Positions 7,805-17,071 of a stretch of 64,000 nt of DNA are shown piece after piece. The stretch comes from Tenacibaculum ovolyticum DSM 18103 (GTDB lineage Bacteria > Bacteroidota > Bacteroidia > Flavobacteriales > Flavobacteriaceae): assembly GCF_000430545.1 (NCBI RefSeq), contig NZ_KE387163.1, positions 957,045 through 1,021,044 on the forward strand, in the 5' to 3' direction. Below the pieces are notes generated by a model. It saw only the letters and a list, made by a program, of their open reading frames with translations, had not been told where the DNA came from and searched no databases. Position 1 is the first letter of the stretch, and each line of letters opens with the position of its first letter. The position numbers and the translations under genes are program-made.

Positions 7805-8581
7805 TTATATACAAGAACCTCCTCTATCTTCCTGCATTTCATAAACTAACCAAGACATCCCTATACTTCCTAATCCTCCAAAAGTAATAAATCCAAAAGC
7901 ATCTGACATATACCTTTGACTTGCTGCATCACATCTCATACTAGCTCTATTTAAACTTTTTATATTTTCGCCCTCATTTTTTATATAATTAGTCCAAAAA
8001 TCATTTGAATGTTTTGCTATTACAATAAATGTATTTAATGTTTCGATTTCAATTATTGACAAATTTTTATTGTTAGCTATTTCTTTATTTATAAAATTAT
8101 TTGTTTCTTCAAAAGTAAACTTATTTATTGAAATTTTGTTAAATATAGATTGAACATCTTTACTAACATTTCCATCAATAAAAGAATCCATTAATTCTGA
8201 GTAACTTTTATTAGACGCATTTTTAGATTTTAAAATTGATTTATTATAAAAATTTAAGCTTTTATAATTAATTGATGATTCTAATTTATAATCTTTTTTA
8301 CCTTTTATAAATTCTTTATTTATGTCTTCAGTTAAATCATTAAAACCAGTATAAATATAATTGGGGTTATTCTTAATAAATAAACTTAAACCTAAATTGT
8401 GAATTTCCCCCATTTTATTAGCATCATAATTAAGTTTTTTCATCTCAACTAATCCTAAAGGAATTTTGTTTCTCAATTCATCCTTTTCTTCTATTAAACT
8501 CTCATTACTATTACACTTAACTAAAGAAAGTATTGAAATAGTTAACATTAAAACTACTCCTATAAATTGTATTTTTTTCAT
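7805..8581 (-). CDS. Lipoprotein-like exported protein of unknown function
   Basis: A 258-residue protein with an N-terminal hydrophobic signal ending in SLVKC at about residue 23. The Lys before Cys makes the lipobox imperfect, so it may be a lipoprotein or simply anchored. The rest is Asn/Lys/Ile-rich and largely helical. The C-terminal part (MRCDAASQRYMSDAFGFITFGG) is followed by a Gly-rich hydrophobic stretch and a terminal EDRGGSC. That tail, hydrophobic helix plus GGSC, is reminiscent of small exported peptides. No family is recognised. It forms a likely operon with the small membrane protein downstream. Confidence 0.65.
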   Translation of the reverse strand: MKKIQFIGVVLMLTISILSLVKCNSNESLIEEKDELRNKIPLGLVEMKKLNYDANKMGEIHNLGLSLFIKNNPNYIYTGFNDLTEDINKEFIKGKKDYKLESSINYKSLNFYNKSILKSKNASNKSYSELMDSFIDGNVSKDVQSIFNKISINKFTFEETNNFINKEIANNKNLSIIEIETLNTFIVIAKHSNDFWTNYIKNEGENIKSLNRASMRCDAASQRYMSDAFGFITFGGLGSIGMSWLVYEMQEDRGGSCI

Positions 8582-8614
8582 TATATATTATTTTAAATTA
8601 TTATTATAATTTTT

Positions 8615-8622
8615 CAAAATTA
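8615..8622 (-). promoter_or_regulatory. TAATTTTG -7 element
   Basis: Minus-strand TAATTTTG lies 33 bp upstream of the ATG at 8581, and the context is very AT-rich. No -33 TTG was found at the usual spacing. Confidence 0.45.
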
Positions 8623-8839
8623 TAGTATTAAAAAGTAGTATTGGTTAGGTTAAACCTTACAAAAAGTAAGGCTCGCCCTCACTTTTTAGTATATTTATTA
8701 TCAAATTTGTGTTTCTATCTTAAATTCCTCTCAAAATAATCTAGATATATGTTACTATAAACTCTTTTAGAGAGCGGTATATTTTTATTATCTTAGTCAA
8801 ACATTATTAAATATAAAGAAACTGAAGAAAAAGATATAA

Positions 8840-9046
8840 CGGAATAAATACTCGAAAAAAGGAATTTGGAAATATTATGAAAACGGATTTGACTTTGAGC
8901 CTAGTGAAAATGATAATAATCGTTCAGAACCTTTTTACTTTAAAGTTGATACTTTGTCGAATAAAATTGAACTTATGAATAAAAACTACAAGCAACAAAG
9001 AACTAAGGCAGAAAACAAACTCTTCATTAAATTTACGCAATACTAA
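8840..9046 (+). pseudogene. Degenerate gene remnant without a start codon
   Basis: An open frame of 68 codons with protein-like composition (GIWKYYENGFDFEPSEND, SEPFYFKVDTLSNKIEL) that ends at TAA 9044-9046. It is closed upstream by a stop at 8837-8839 and has no plausible start. It reads like the C-terminal third of a small protein of the accessory island. The parent gene is not recognised. Confidence 0.35.
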
Positions 9047-9443
9047 GTTTCATATAATTACTATTTTAGAGCTCAACAGATAACTACCTTATATTTTAAT
9101 TGGAATATCTTGAAGAATGTCTGGTTGAGCGCAGTCGAAACCTATTTTTTTACAGGCTAATAGTTCTCGTAAACTTCGTTTGCTACTTTCAATAAAATCA
9201 TCTTTTTATTTCAGTAATGCTCGAACTGACAACAAGAGCAACACTCCCCCACTCAAAACAAGTATTTAGTTACATATATTTAACTATCAACCTCTATACT
9301 ATTTATTTGAGCTATATAGAAACATCATGATTCATTACGTACTAACTTATTTCACAATTACAAAACTTTCTATTTTCTACTTAACTCATAGTACCTTTTC
9401 CTCTTACACTGCTCCAGATTATCGTTTGTAGATTTTACACCTT
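9047..9443. other. Non-coding accessory stretch with a dispersed repeat fragment
   Basis: About 400 bp with no gene. 9119-9141 reads GTCTGGTTGAGCGCAGTCGA followed by AAC. This resembles a short motif (ending GAGCGCAGTCGAA) that recurs between genes in many Flavobacteria, as known from general experience with these genomes. Only this copy occurs in the window. The remainder shows nothing recognisable. Confidence 0.5.
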
Positions 9444-9561
9444 CATAATTAAAAATTAGTTTTTCTCTTCTTGATTTTCAATCTAGAAAACATGAACTTC
9501 GCTAACCTTGAATATAAATCATTAAAACGGATTTATATTCTTAAAAAAATTACCATCAATT
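9444..9561 (+). repeat. ~120-bp direct repeat, copy 2 (upstream of 9562 gene)
   Basis: Second copy of 3374-3494, diverged by scattered substitutions and three single-base gaps, and again ending at the ATG of a + strand gene for an exported protein. The two copies lie 6.07 kb apart and bracket most of the accessory island. Confidence 0.8.
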
Positions 9562-10500
9562 ATGAAAAAAATCCTTTTAACATTCTTCTTTTTATTAATA
9601 ACTAATTACGGATTTTCTCAAGATAATTCAATAATGAAATTAGTTAGAGAAACTGGCGAGATGAAACTTGATTTAAAAGGTTTAACTGAATTTGCAAAAA
9701 ATAATCTTGATAATAAGGAAAATTTAGCGAAATTTTTTTTCTACTGGACAAGTACCAATATAGAATATAATAATAAATCACTGAGAGAAAGGAATGATGG
9801 AATAATCTCTTCAAGCGAACTTTACAATAGACAAAGTAAATTTGAAGTTTATAAAAATAGAAAAGGGATTTGTGCTGGATATTCAAATATTTTTAAATGG
9901 TTTATGGATCAAATGGATATTGAATCTGTAATAATAAGTGGGCATATTCGAGATAGTAGAAATCATTATGTTGAATTAAAAAAAGATGATGACTTTCGTC
10001 ACGGTTGGAACGCAATTAAACTAAATGAAAAATGGATAATTGTAGATACTACTTGGGGAACTTCAAATGATATATCACAATCAGAATATTATTTTGATAT
10101 AAAACCAGAATTAGCCATAATAACACATTATCCTGAAAATCCTGAATGGCAATTATTGGAAAAACCTCTATCATTAGTAGAATTCAATAACTCTAAATTT
10201 ATTGAACCTTTTTGGTTTATGAATGGATTTACTGATTCCCCAAAGTTAAAAGCAGATAAAGAATTCTATTATCTTGTTTTTAAGACAAATAAAAACAAAA
10301 GCTGGAGTATAAAATTACTATTTAGCAAAGACAATAAAAACTTTAATCCAATTCAAAATATAACTACCATTGAACAAGGTGGGTTTACTTATTTAAAATT
10401 TAATAAGCCTGAAGTATCTCAAAACGGATTTTATAAAATAAACCTTTTAAAAAACATCCTTACAGAATATTATAACATAATTAATTTCAAAACAATATAA
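9562..10500 (+). CDS. Secreted transglutaminase-like (CYK3-type) protein
   Basis: A 312-residue protein with a signal peptide (residues 1-19, cleavage near GFSQ). The transglutaminase-like core carries the expected triad: Cys104 in GICAGYSNIF, His147 in RHGWNAIKL, and Asp162 in WIIVDTTWG. This is the CYK3-like variant, with Tyr/Trp around the His and Asp. About 120 residues after the core form a beta-rich C-terminal region. Such enzymes act as cysteine proteases or amidases in the envelope. The substrate is unknown. It is a single gene at the right end of the accessory island, preceded by repeat copy 2. Confidence 0.82.
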   Translation: MKKILLTFFFLLITNYGFSQDNSIMKLVRETGEMKLDLKGLTEFAKNNLDNKENLAKFFFYWTSTNIEYNNKSLRERNDGIISSSELYNRQSKFEVYKNRKGICAGYSNIFKWFMDQMDIESVIISGHIRDSRNHYVELKKDDDFRHGWNAIKLNEKWIIVDTTWGTSNDISQSEYYFDIKPELAIITHYPENPEWQLLEKPLSLVEFNNSKFIEPFWFMNGFTDSPKLKADKEFYYLVFKTNKNKSWSIKLLFSKDNKNFNPIQNITTIEQGGFTYLKFNKPEVSQNGFYKINLLKNILTEYYNIINFKTI

Positions 10501-10632
10501 TCAACTCGTGGCAACATTGGCTAAAATTAATACGGGTTTGGTGTTTAATGTATTTTTATAATGTCCGCCAAATCTTTTGATTTGGCTTTAAAAAATGAAA
10601 AATTAAAAGAAGATAAAAAGTTTTGACTAAGT

Positions 10633-10673
10633 GTTTAATCGGAAATTAATTGCTTATTAATTTCCGATTAAAC
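10633..10673. repeat. Perfect 18-bp stem hairpin downstream of the transglutaminase-like gene
   Basis: GTTTAATCGGAAATTAAT and its exact complement flank a TGCTT loop. No T-run follows on either strand (ATAGCCG on the + side), so it is not a standard terminator. It lies in a 200-bp spacer whose other parts include GCCAAATC and GATTTGGC, a second small inverted repeat (10565-10584). Confidence 0.75.
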
Positions 10674-10700
10674 ATAGCCGAATCTGTTAGCGAAGAAATT

Positions 10701-11285
10701 TTAGTTTCTTTCTTTTAAAACTGCTTCAATTTCACTTAACGTAAAACCTTTTGCTTTTAAGAGAATTAGAATGTGATAAAACAAATCGGCGGCTTCATTT
10801 TTAAATAAATTAGCATCATTATCTTTTGCTTCAATAACTAACTCTACAGCCTCCTCTCCTACTTTTTGTGCTACTTTATTAATACCTCTTTTATACAGTT
10901 TGTTTGTATATGAAGTTTCATTATCAGTATCTATACGATCACTAACAATTCGTTCTAATTCATATAAAAAACCTTTGGGAGTTTCATCTGCAAAGCAAGA
11001 AGTAGTTCCTTTATGGCAAGTTGGTCCCGCTGGTATTGCCTTTATTAAAATAGTATCGTTATCACAATCAATCTGAATATCTTTTACCTCTAAAAAATTA
11101 CCAGACTCTTCTCCTTTTGTCCATAATCTGTTTTTACTTCTACTAAAAAAAGTAACTTTTTTATCCTCTTTTGTTTTCAAAAAAGCTGCTTCATTCATAT
11201 AGCCTAACATTAACACTTGTAATGTGGTATCATTCTGAATTATTACAGGTACTAAACCGTTTCCTTTTGTAAAATCTATATTCAT
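10701..11285 (-). CDS. hisIE: Bifunctional phosphoribosyl-AMP cyclohydrolase / phosphoribosyl-ATP pyrophosphatase HisIE
   Basis: A 194-residue fusion catalysing histidine steps 2 and 3. The N-terminal HisI domain has the metal-binding CDND and CHKGTTSC motifs. The C-terminal HisE domain has [17 protein letters not shown] and the acidic helix typical of the pyrophosphatase. Both are cytoplasmic. Its ATG overlaps the hisF stop (ATGA), so translation is coupled. It is the last gene of the his operon. Length and fusion order are normal for Bacteroidota. Confidence 0.96.
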   Translation of the reverse strand: MNIDFTKGNGLVPVIIQNDTTLQVLMLGYMNEAAFLKTKEDKKVTFFSRSKNRLWTKGEESGNFLEVKDIQIDCDNDTILIKAIPAGPTCHKGTTSCFADETPKGFLYELERIVSDRIDTDNETSYTNKLYKRGINKVAQKVGEEAVELVIEAKDNDANLFKNEAADLFYHILILLKAKGFTLSEIEAVLKERN

Positions 11286-12034
11286 CGTACTGGTATGTTT
11301 TGTTCTTTTAAGTATTCTTTTAATTTTGGTACTGGTATTTCTGCAAAGTGAAAAATACTTGCTGCTAAACCTGCACTTGCTTCTGTTTTTGTAAACACCT
11401 CTTTAAAATGCTCTTCCTTCCCTGCTCCTCCTGATGCTATAACAGGAATATTTATCGCTTTACTAACATCATTTGTTATATCAATTGCAAAACCTGCTTT
11501 GGTACCGTCATTATTCATTGAGGTTAGTAAAACTTCACCCGCTCCTAGTTTTTCAACTTCTTTTGCCCAAGCTACCGTTTCTAAAGCTGTTTCATTTGTT
11601 CCTCCTTTTGTAAACACTTTCCATTCGTTGTTTACATTTTTAGTATCAATGGCAACTACTACAAACTGACTTCCGAAACGATTTTTCAAATCGGTTATTA
11701 ATTGCGGGTTTTTAACTGCAGATGAATTAATACTCACCTTATCTGCTCCTGCTTTAATTAAAGCCAACGCATCATCAACAGAACTTATGCCACCACCAAC
11801 TGTAAAAGGGATGTTTATTTCTTTGGCTATTTTTTCTACCAAGTCAACCAATGTTTTTCTGTTTTCTAATGTTGCTGTAATATCTAGAAAAACCAATTCA
11901 TCTGCTCCGTCTTTTACATACTGCTTTGCTAATTCAATAGGATCACCAGCATCTTTAATATCTATAAAATTGACACCTTTTACGGTTCTTCCGTTTTTAA
12001 TATCTAAACAAGGTATTATTCTTTTTTTTAACAT
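11282..12034 (-). CDS. hisF: Imidazole glycerol phosphate synthase cyclase subunit HisF
   Basis: A 250-residue (beta/alpha)8 barrel. It opens with [19 protein letters not shown], which contains the catalytic Asp11-equivalent, and has IAIDTK-type VVAIDTKN at about 128 (second catalytic Asp) and phosphate-binding [10 protein letters not shown]. It uses ammonia from HisH to turn PRFAR into IGP and AICAR. It sits before hisIE and after hisA; the 87-bp gap to hisA holds an inverted-repeat element. Confidence 0.97.
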   Translation of the reverse strand: MLKKRIIPCLDIKNGRTVKGVNFIDIKDAGDPIELAKQYVKDGADELVFLDITATLENRKTLVDLVEKIAKEINIPFTVGGGISSVDDALALIKAGADKVSINSSAVKNPQLITDLKNRFGSQFVVVAIDTKNVNNEWKVFTKGGTNETALETVAWAKEVEKLGAGEVLLTSMNNDGTKAGFAIDITNDVSKAINIPVIASGGAGKEEHFKEVFTKTEASAGLAASIFHFAEIPVPKLKEYLKEQNIPVR

Positions 12035-12046
12035 GTTTAATAGTTG

Positions 12047-12121
12047 TCATCATTACGAATAAAATAAAACAATCTTTAGTTATAGAAAGATTACTTCGTT
12101 ATTCTTCCTCGTAATGACGTA
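12047..12121. repeat. Small inverted-repeat (MITE-like) element between hisA and hisF
   Basis: Outer arms CATTACGA (12051-12058) and TCGTAATG (12109-12116), inner arms AATCTTT (12071-12077) and AAAGATT (12086-12092). A second copy with the same ends and size lies at 28985-29055. Such CATTACGA...TCGTAATGACG elements have the look of the dispersed short repeats common in Bacteroidota. Confidence 0.75.
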
Positions 12122-12841
12122 TTAATTTATTATAAAATTTTGTAGTTGTTTTAATGAAATTCTATTTTCATAAATAGCTTTTCCTAAAATAGCACCTTCA
12201 CAACCTATTTCTTTCAATCGAAATAAATCTTCTATTTTAGAAACACCACCACTTGCTATTAAATTTATAGCGCTTTTACTTAAAATTTCTTGGTACAAAT
12301 CAACTGAAGCACCTTGTAACATTCCGTCTTTGGCAACATCAGTACAAATGGTGTTTTTTAATCCTATTTTTTCATATTGCATAATAAAATCAATAACATC
12401 TATTTCTGATGTTTCTAACCATCCGTGCGTCGCTATTTTTCGATTAATACAATCTGCTCCTAAAATAATTTTATCAGCTCCGTACTTAGCAAACCATCCT
12501 GTAAATACCTCCGAGTTTTTTACAGCAATGCTTCCTCCTGTTATTTGACTTGCTCCATTATCAAAAGCAATGCGCAAATCATCATCAGATTTTAATCCAC
12601 CTCCAAAATCAATTTTTAAATTGGTTTTAGCGGCAATTTGTTCTAATATTTTATAATTTACAATATGTTGCGATTTTGCGCCGTCTAAATCTACTAAATG
12701 TAAATATTCAATTCCGTTGTCTTCAAACTCTTTAGCTACTTCAACAGGGTTTTCATTATATATTTTTTTAGTTGCATAATCACCTTTTGTTAAGCGTACA
12801 CATTTTCCTTCAATAATATCTATAGCGGGTATAATTCTCAT
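12122..12841 (-). CDS. hisA: Phosphoribosylformimino-5-aminoimidazole carboxamide ribotide isomerase HisA
   Basis: A 239-residue (beta/alpha)8 barrel. It begins [17 protein letters not shown] with the catalytic Asp8-equivalent, has [21 protein letters not shown] (second catalytic Asp) and the phosphate site [11 protein letters not shown]. It performs the Amadori rearrangement of ProFAR to PRFAR. The start lies 11 bp after the hisH stop within the operon. Confidence 0.97.
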   Translation of the reverse strand: MRIIPAIDIIEGKCVRLTKGDYATKKIYNENPVEVAKEFEDNGIEYLHLVDLDGAKSQHIVNYKILEQIAAKTNLKIDFGGGLKSDDDLRIAFDNGASQITGGSIAVKNSEVFTGWFAKYGADKIILGADCINRKIATHGWLETSEIDVIDFIMQYEKIGLKNTICTDVAKDGMLQGASVDLYQEILSKSAINLIASGGVSKIEDLFRLKEIGCEGAILGKAIYENRISLKQLQNFIIN

Positions 12842-12852
12842 TTTTTCTAGTT

Positions 12853-13434
12853 TTATAACTCTAAAAAGTTTTTTAATAATTTTTCTCCTACGCTTGCAGA
12901 TTTTTCTGGGTGAAACTGCATTGCATAAAAATTATTTTTTTGCATAATTGAACTAAATGGCTGAATGTAATTACAACTTGCAATGGTGTTTTCACAAATA
13001 TCAGCATAGTAACCATGTACGTAATATACATCATCAGAAATGGTTAGCTTTTCTGTTATTTTTGATGTTTTTATTTCTTCAAAGTTATTCCAACCCATGT
13101 GTGGCACTTTTTTTAACGGAGGAAACTGTTTTGTTTGCGTATTAAAAATACCCAAACATGTTGTATTTCCTTCTTCAGATGATTTACACATAAGCTGTAA
13201 CCCTAAACAGATTCCTAACACTGGTTGTTTTAAAGATACTAAAAGCTCATCTAGTTTTCGTTCTTTTAAATATGCCATTGCCGAACTAGCTTCACCAACA
13301 CCAGGGAAAATAACCTTTTCTGCCTGCCTAATTTCATCAGGATTATCTGTAATTATACTCTCATATCCTAAACGAGTAATGGCGTTTTTTACCGATCGTA
13401 TATTACCTGCATTGTATTTTATAATTGCAATCAT
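12853..13434 (-). CDS. hisH: Imidazole glycerol phosphate synthase glutaminase subunit HisH
   Basis: A 193-residue class I glutamine amidotransferase. The oxyanion strand region is [11 protein letters not shown], the nucleophile Cys is in [10 protein letters not shown], and the His-Glu pair is in QFHPEKS near the C-terminus. It supplies ammonia to HisF. It lies between hisB and hisA; the 122-bp gap to hisB contains a repeat. Confidence 0.97.
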   Translation of the reverse strand: MIAIIKYNAGNIRSVKNAITRLGYESIITDNPDEIRQAEKVIFPGVGEASSAMAYLKERKLDELLVSLKQPVLGICLGLQLMCKSSEEGNTTCLGIFNTQTKQFPPLKKVPHMGWNNFEEIKTSKITEKLTISDDVYYVHGYYADICENTIASCNYIQPFSSIMQKNNFYAMQFHPEKSASVGEKLLKNFLEL

Positions 13435-13461
13435 ATATTAATTTTAAATTATGTTTTTTGT

Positions 13462-13520
13462 TTTCTCGATACTAAATTACTTTCAGCTTTGCTTCAAGTA
13501 ATTTCACTCGAAATGACAAA
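13462..13520. repeat. Short inverted-repeat element between hisB and hisH
   Basis: AAATTACTT (13474-13482) and AAGTAATTT (13496-13504) form a stem, with CTCGAT on one side and ACTCGAAATGAC on the other. It is a different family from the CATTACGA element but similar in size and placement. No coding role is seen. Confidence 0.55.
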
Positions 13521-13556
13521 AAAACCACCATAGAACTTCTTATAATTCATAATTGT

Positions 13557-14690
13557 TTATAATGTTCCTTTAGTTGATGGTAAAATCATTTTACTACTAT
13601 CTCTTTTTACTGCTACTTTTATTGCTTTTGCAAATGCTTTAAAAATAGCTTCTATTTTGTGGTGTTCATTTGCGCCTTCTGCTTTTATATTTAAATTACA
13701 TTTAGCTCCATCAGTAAACGATTTAAAAAAGTGGAAAAACATTTCGGTTGGCATTTTACCGACCATTTCTCTTTTAAAATCAGCTTCCCAAACTAGCCAA
13801 TTTCTACCTCCGAAATCAATTGCTACTTGTGCCAAGCAATCATCCATTGGCAAACAAAACCCATATCGTTCAATACCTAATTTATTGCCTAATGCTTTAT
13901 TAAAAACCTCTCCTAAAGCAATGGCCGTATCTTCAATAGTATGGTGTTCATCAACCTCTAAATCTCCTTTAACCTGAATATCTAAATCCATTTGCCCGTG
14001 ACGTGCAATTTGATCTAACATGTGATCAAAAAAAGCAATTCCTGTGTTAATCGTACTTTTACCAGTACCATCGAGGTTTAATTGAATATCAATTTTAGTT
14101 TCATTCGTATTTCTAACAATTCTTGAAGTTCTTTCTTCTAATTTTAAAAACTCATAAATAGCATTCCAATCGCTGCTTTCTATAGCGATAAATTCATCTA
14201 ACTCACTTCTTTTTACAGTAATTTCATCTGTTCCTAAAAAAGTTTCATCATTTATATAAATTCCTTTCGAACCTAAATTTTTAGCTAGTTCAACATCTGT
14301 TAAACGATCTCCGATTACAAATGAATTTGCTAAATCATATTCTTCTGAAAAAAACTTCGTTAACAAGCCTGTATTTGGTTTTCTTGTTGGTTGATTGTCT
14401 TTTGCAAATGTTCTATCAATAATTTCTTCTGAAAAAACAATTCCTTCTTCTTTTAAAGTTTTCATTACAAAATTATGCACTGGCCAAAAAGTTGTTTCAG
14501 GATATACAGATGTACCTAAGCCATCTTGATTTGTTACCAATACCAATTCAAAATCTAACTCTTTTGCTATTTTACTTAATCCTTGAAATACCTTCGGATA
14601 AAATTCTAATTTTTCAAACGAGTCTGTTTGCTCATCTGCTGGTTCTTTAATTAAAGTTCCGTCTCTATCTATAAATAATACTTTTTTCAT
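13557..14690 (-). CDS. hisB: Bifunctional histidinol-phosphatase / imidazoleglycerol-phosphate dehydratase HisB
   Basis: A 377-residue fusion. The N-terminal HAD phosphatase starts at residue 7 with [10 protein letters not shown] and has VTNQDGLGT and a [13 protein letters not shown] acidic motif. The C-terminal dehydratase (from about 180) has the metal-binding [28 protein letters not shown] and [13 protein letters not shown] motifs. Together they perform steps 6 and 8 of histidine synthesis. It lies between hisC and hisH with gaps of 59 and 122 bp. Confidence 0.96.
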   Translation of the reverse strand: MKKVLFIDRDGTLIKEPADEQTDSFEKLEFYPKVFQGLSKIAKELDFELVLVTNQDGLGTSVYPETTFWPVHNFVMKTLKEEGIVFSEEIIDRTFAKDNQPTRKPNTGLLTKFFSEEYDLANSFVIGDRLTDVELAKNLGSKGIYINDETFLGTDEITVKRSELDEFIAIESSDWNAIYEFLKLEERTSRIVRNTNETKIDIQLNLDGTGKSTINTGIAFFDHMLDQIARHGQMDLDIQVKGDLEVDEHHTIEDTAIALGEVFNKALGNKLGIERYGFCLPMDDCLAQVAIDFGGRNWLVWEADFKREMVGKMPTEMFFHFFKSFTDGAKCNLNIKAEGANEHHKIEAIFKAFAKAIKVAVKRDSSKMILPSTKGTL

Positions 14691-14749
14691 GTTTCTTGTT
14701 TTAAATCAAATGTTTATTAAAAACCTCTTGTCTGTGCTAGAGATGACGA

Positions 14750-15781
14750 TTAATTTGAGATTGATTTTAATGCTTCAATTAGTTTTATATTTTCTTCTGA
14801 ACTTCCTACTGTAATTCGTAAACAATTGTTTACAAGCGTATTTCTATTACGAGTTATAATTTTTTCAGCTACCAATTGATTATATATTGAATCTGCTTTT
14901 GTTACTTCTATTAAAAGAAAATTAGCTTCTGATGGATATATTTTTTTAACTAATTCAATATTTTTTAACTCACTTATCAGCTTTTGTTTTTCTTTGATAA
15001 TAACATCTCTATTAGCACTAAACTCTTCTAAATTATTTAAAGATGTTACTACAGCTTCTTGATTTAAAGTACTTACGTTGTAAGGCGGTTTTACTTTATT
15101 GTACAAATTAATTATAGCAGCATTCGCATAAGCAGCTCCGACTCTTACACCTGCTAATCCCCATGCCTTACTAAAGGTTTGGCTCACAATTAAATTAGGG
15201 TATTTAGCTATCTTTTTTATAAAAGATGCTCTTGAACTAAAATCAATATATGCTTCATCAATAATTACGATTCCATTGTAATTATCTAAAATATATTCGA
15301 TGCTTTCTTCTTCAAAACAATTACCTGTAGGGTTATTAGGGGAGCAAATGAAGATAATTTTCACGTCGTCCATATCTAAATATGGTTCTAATTGATTTAA
15401 ACTTATTTGAAAATCGTTTACCAAAGGCTGCTTAATTAATTCAACATCATTAATGTTTGCCGATACATCATACATACCATAGGTTGGTGAAAAAGTTAAG
15501 GCTTTATCTTTTCCTGGTTCACAAAAAATTCTAAAAGCTAAATCAATTATTTCATCACTACCGTTTCCAACAAAAATTTGATCTTTAGCAACACCTTTTA
15601 TTTCGGTTAGTCGTTCTTTAATTTTTGTTTGCTTAGGGTCTGGATACCTATTTAAAATTCCGAAAGGATTTTCATTTGCATCTAAATACACTTCAGCAGT
15701 TCCTTTAAACTCATCTCTTGCTGATGAATATGCTTGCAATTTTTGAATATTTGGACGAACTATTTTAGTTAAATTAAACAT
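14750..15781 (-). CDS. hisC: Histidinol-phosphate aminotransferase HisC
   Basis: A 343-residue class I/II PLP aminotransferase. It shows SPNNPTGN, the Asp/Tyr pair IIDEAYIDF, and the PLP Lys in SQTFSKAWGLAGVRVG. It converts imidazole-acetol phosphate to histidinol phosphate. The start overlaps the 3' end of hisD by 8 bp, pointing to coupled translation. Confidence 0.96.
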   Translation of the reverse strand: MFNLTKIVRPNIQKLQAYSSARDEFKGTAEVYLDANENPFGILNRYPDPKQTKIKERLTEIKGVAKDQIFVGNGSDEIIDLAFRIFCEPGKDKALTFSPTYGMYDVSANINDVELIKQPLVNDFQISLNQLEPYLDMDDVKIIFICSPNNPTGNCFEEESIEYILDNYNGIVIIDEAYIDFSSRASFIKKIAKYPNLIVSQTFSKAWGLAGVRVGAAYANAAIINLYNKVKPPYNVSTLNQEAVVTSLNNLEEFSANRDVIIKEKQKLISELKNIELVKKIYPSEANFLLIEVTKADSIYNQLVAEKIITRNRNTLVNNCLRITVGSSEENIKLIEALKSISN

Positions 15782-17060
15782 TATTAATTTCTTTTAATCT
15801 TAGTGTAACTGCATTTTTGTGAGCTTCTAAACCTTCTGCGGCTGCCATTAACTCAATTGTTTTACCAATATTTTGAATACCTATTTTTGATATTTTTTGA
15901 AACGTAATACTCTTCGTAAAACTATCTAAGTTTACACCTGAATATGCTTTTGCAAATCCGTTTGTTGGTAATGTGTGATTGGTTCCTGAAGCATAATCCC
16001 CTGCACTTTCAGGAGTGTAATTTCCTATAAATACCGAGCCTGCGTTTATTATTTTATCAATAAAAAAATCATCATTTTCGGTTGCTATTATTAAGTGTTC
16101 TGGCGCGTAATCGTTCACAAAATTAATTGCTTCCTCTTCATCTTTAATTAAAATAGCTTTTGTGTTTTTTAAAGCTTCTTCAAGAATTTCTTTTCTTGGC
16201 AGATCTAAGACCTGTTTTTGTATCTCCCTAGAAACGTTATCAATTAATTCTTTAGAATCAGATACTAAAACGACTTGACTATCTGCACCGTGTTCTGCTT
16301 GACTCAATAAGTCTGAAGCTACAAATGATGGATTTGCTGATGTATCTGCAATAACTAATAATTCACTTGGCCCAGCAGGCATATCAATAGCAACTCCATA
16401 TTTTGTTGCTAATTGTTTTGCTACAGTTACATATTGGTTTCCTGGCCCGAATATTTTAGATACTTTAGGTATTGTTTTAGTACCAAATGTTAAACTTGCT
16501 ATTGCTTGTATTCCGCCAACTTTATATATTTTAGTTACTCCACAAATGTTTGCTGTGTATAAAATAGCTGGATTTATTTCTCCGCTTTTATCTGGTGGTG
16601 AACATAAAACAATTTCTTTACAGCCTGCTATTTTTGCTGGAACTGCCAACATTAAAACGGTAGAAAACAAAGGTGCTGTTCCTCCTGGAATATATAATCC
16701 AACTTTTTCTATGCCTCTTTTTTCTTGCCAACACAACACACCATTTGTTGTTTCTACTGCTACTTTTTCAGTTTTTTGAGCTGCGTGAAATACTTCAATA
16801 TTATTTTTTGCTTGTTGTATTGCCGTTTTTAATTCTTCTGAAACTAACTTACCTGCATTTACAACTTCTTTTGAAGTAACTTCTATTGTATTTAAATTAA
16901 CACCATCAAAAAGTGATGTATATTTATTTACAGCAATATCTCCATCAACCTTAACTTCTTTAAATATTTTAGTAACGGTTTTTTCTATATCTTCTACCGT
17001 CTTTGTTGGTCGTTGTAATAGTGATTCCCAATTATTTTTATTTAATTCTATCGCTTTCAT
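15774..17060 (-). CDS. hisD: Histidinol dehydrogenase HisD
   Basis: A 428-residue zinc enzyme that oxidises histidinol to histidine in two NAD-dependent steps. Visible signatures: GPGNQYVTVAKQLA, LLSQAEHGADSQVVLVS (zinc and catalytic Glu/His region), APEHLII and GDYASGTNHTLPT. The frame can be extended to a GTG at 17099. The ATG at 17060 (MKAIELNKN) is chosen because it has AGAGAG just upstream and starts 11 bp after the hisG stop, while the longer form would overlap hisG. Confidence 0.96.
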   Translation of the reverse strand: MKAIELNKNNWESLLQRPTKTVEDIEKTVTKIFKEVKVDGDIAVNKYTSLFDGVNLNTIEVTSKEVVNAGKLVSEELKTAIQQAKNNIEVFHAAQKTEKVAVETTNGVLCWQEKRGIEKVGLYIPGGTAPLFSTVLMLAVPAKIAGCKEIVLCSPPDKSGEINPAILYTANICGVTKIYKVGGIQAIASLTFGTKTIPKVSKIFGPGNQYVTVAKQLATKYGVAIDMPAGPSELLVIADTSANPSFVASDLLSQAEHGADSQVVLVSDSKELIDNVSREIQKQVLDLPRKEILEEALKNTKAILIKDEEEAINFVNDYAPEHLIIATENDDFFIDKIINAGSVFIGNYTPESAGDYASGTNHTLPTNGFAKAYSGVNLDSFTKSITFQKISKIGIQNIGKTIELMAAAEGLEAHKNAVTLRLKEINNV

Positions 17061-17071
17061 CTCTCTTATTT

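Noticed and set aside
10633..10673. Rho-independent terminator of the transglutaminase-like gene
   Set aside because: The stem is perfect but no T-run follows on either strand; kept as a structured repeat instead.
13040..13441. 133-codon + strand ORF opposite hisH
   Set aside because: Antisense to a secure gene, with no family and no promoter; explained by codon bias of the real frame.
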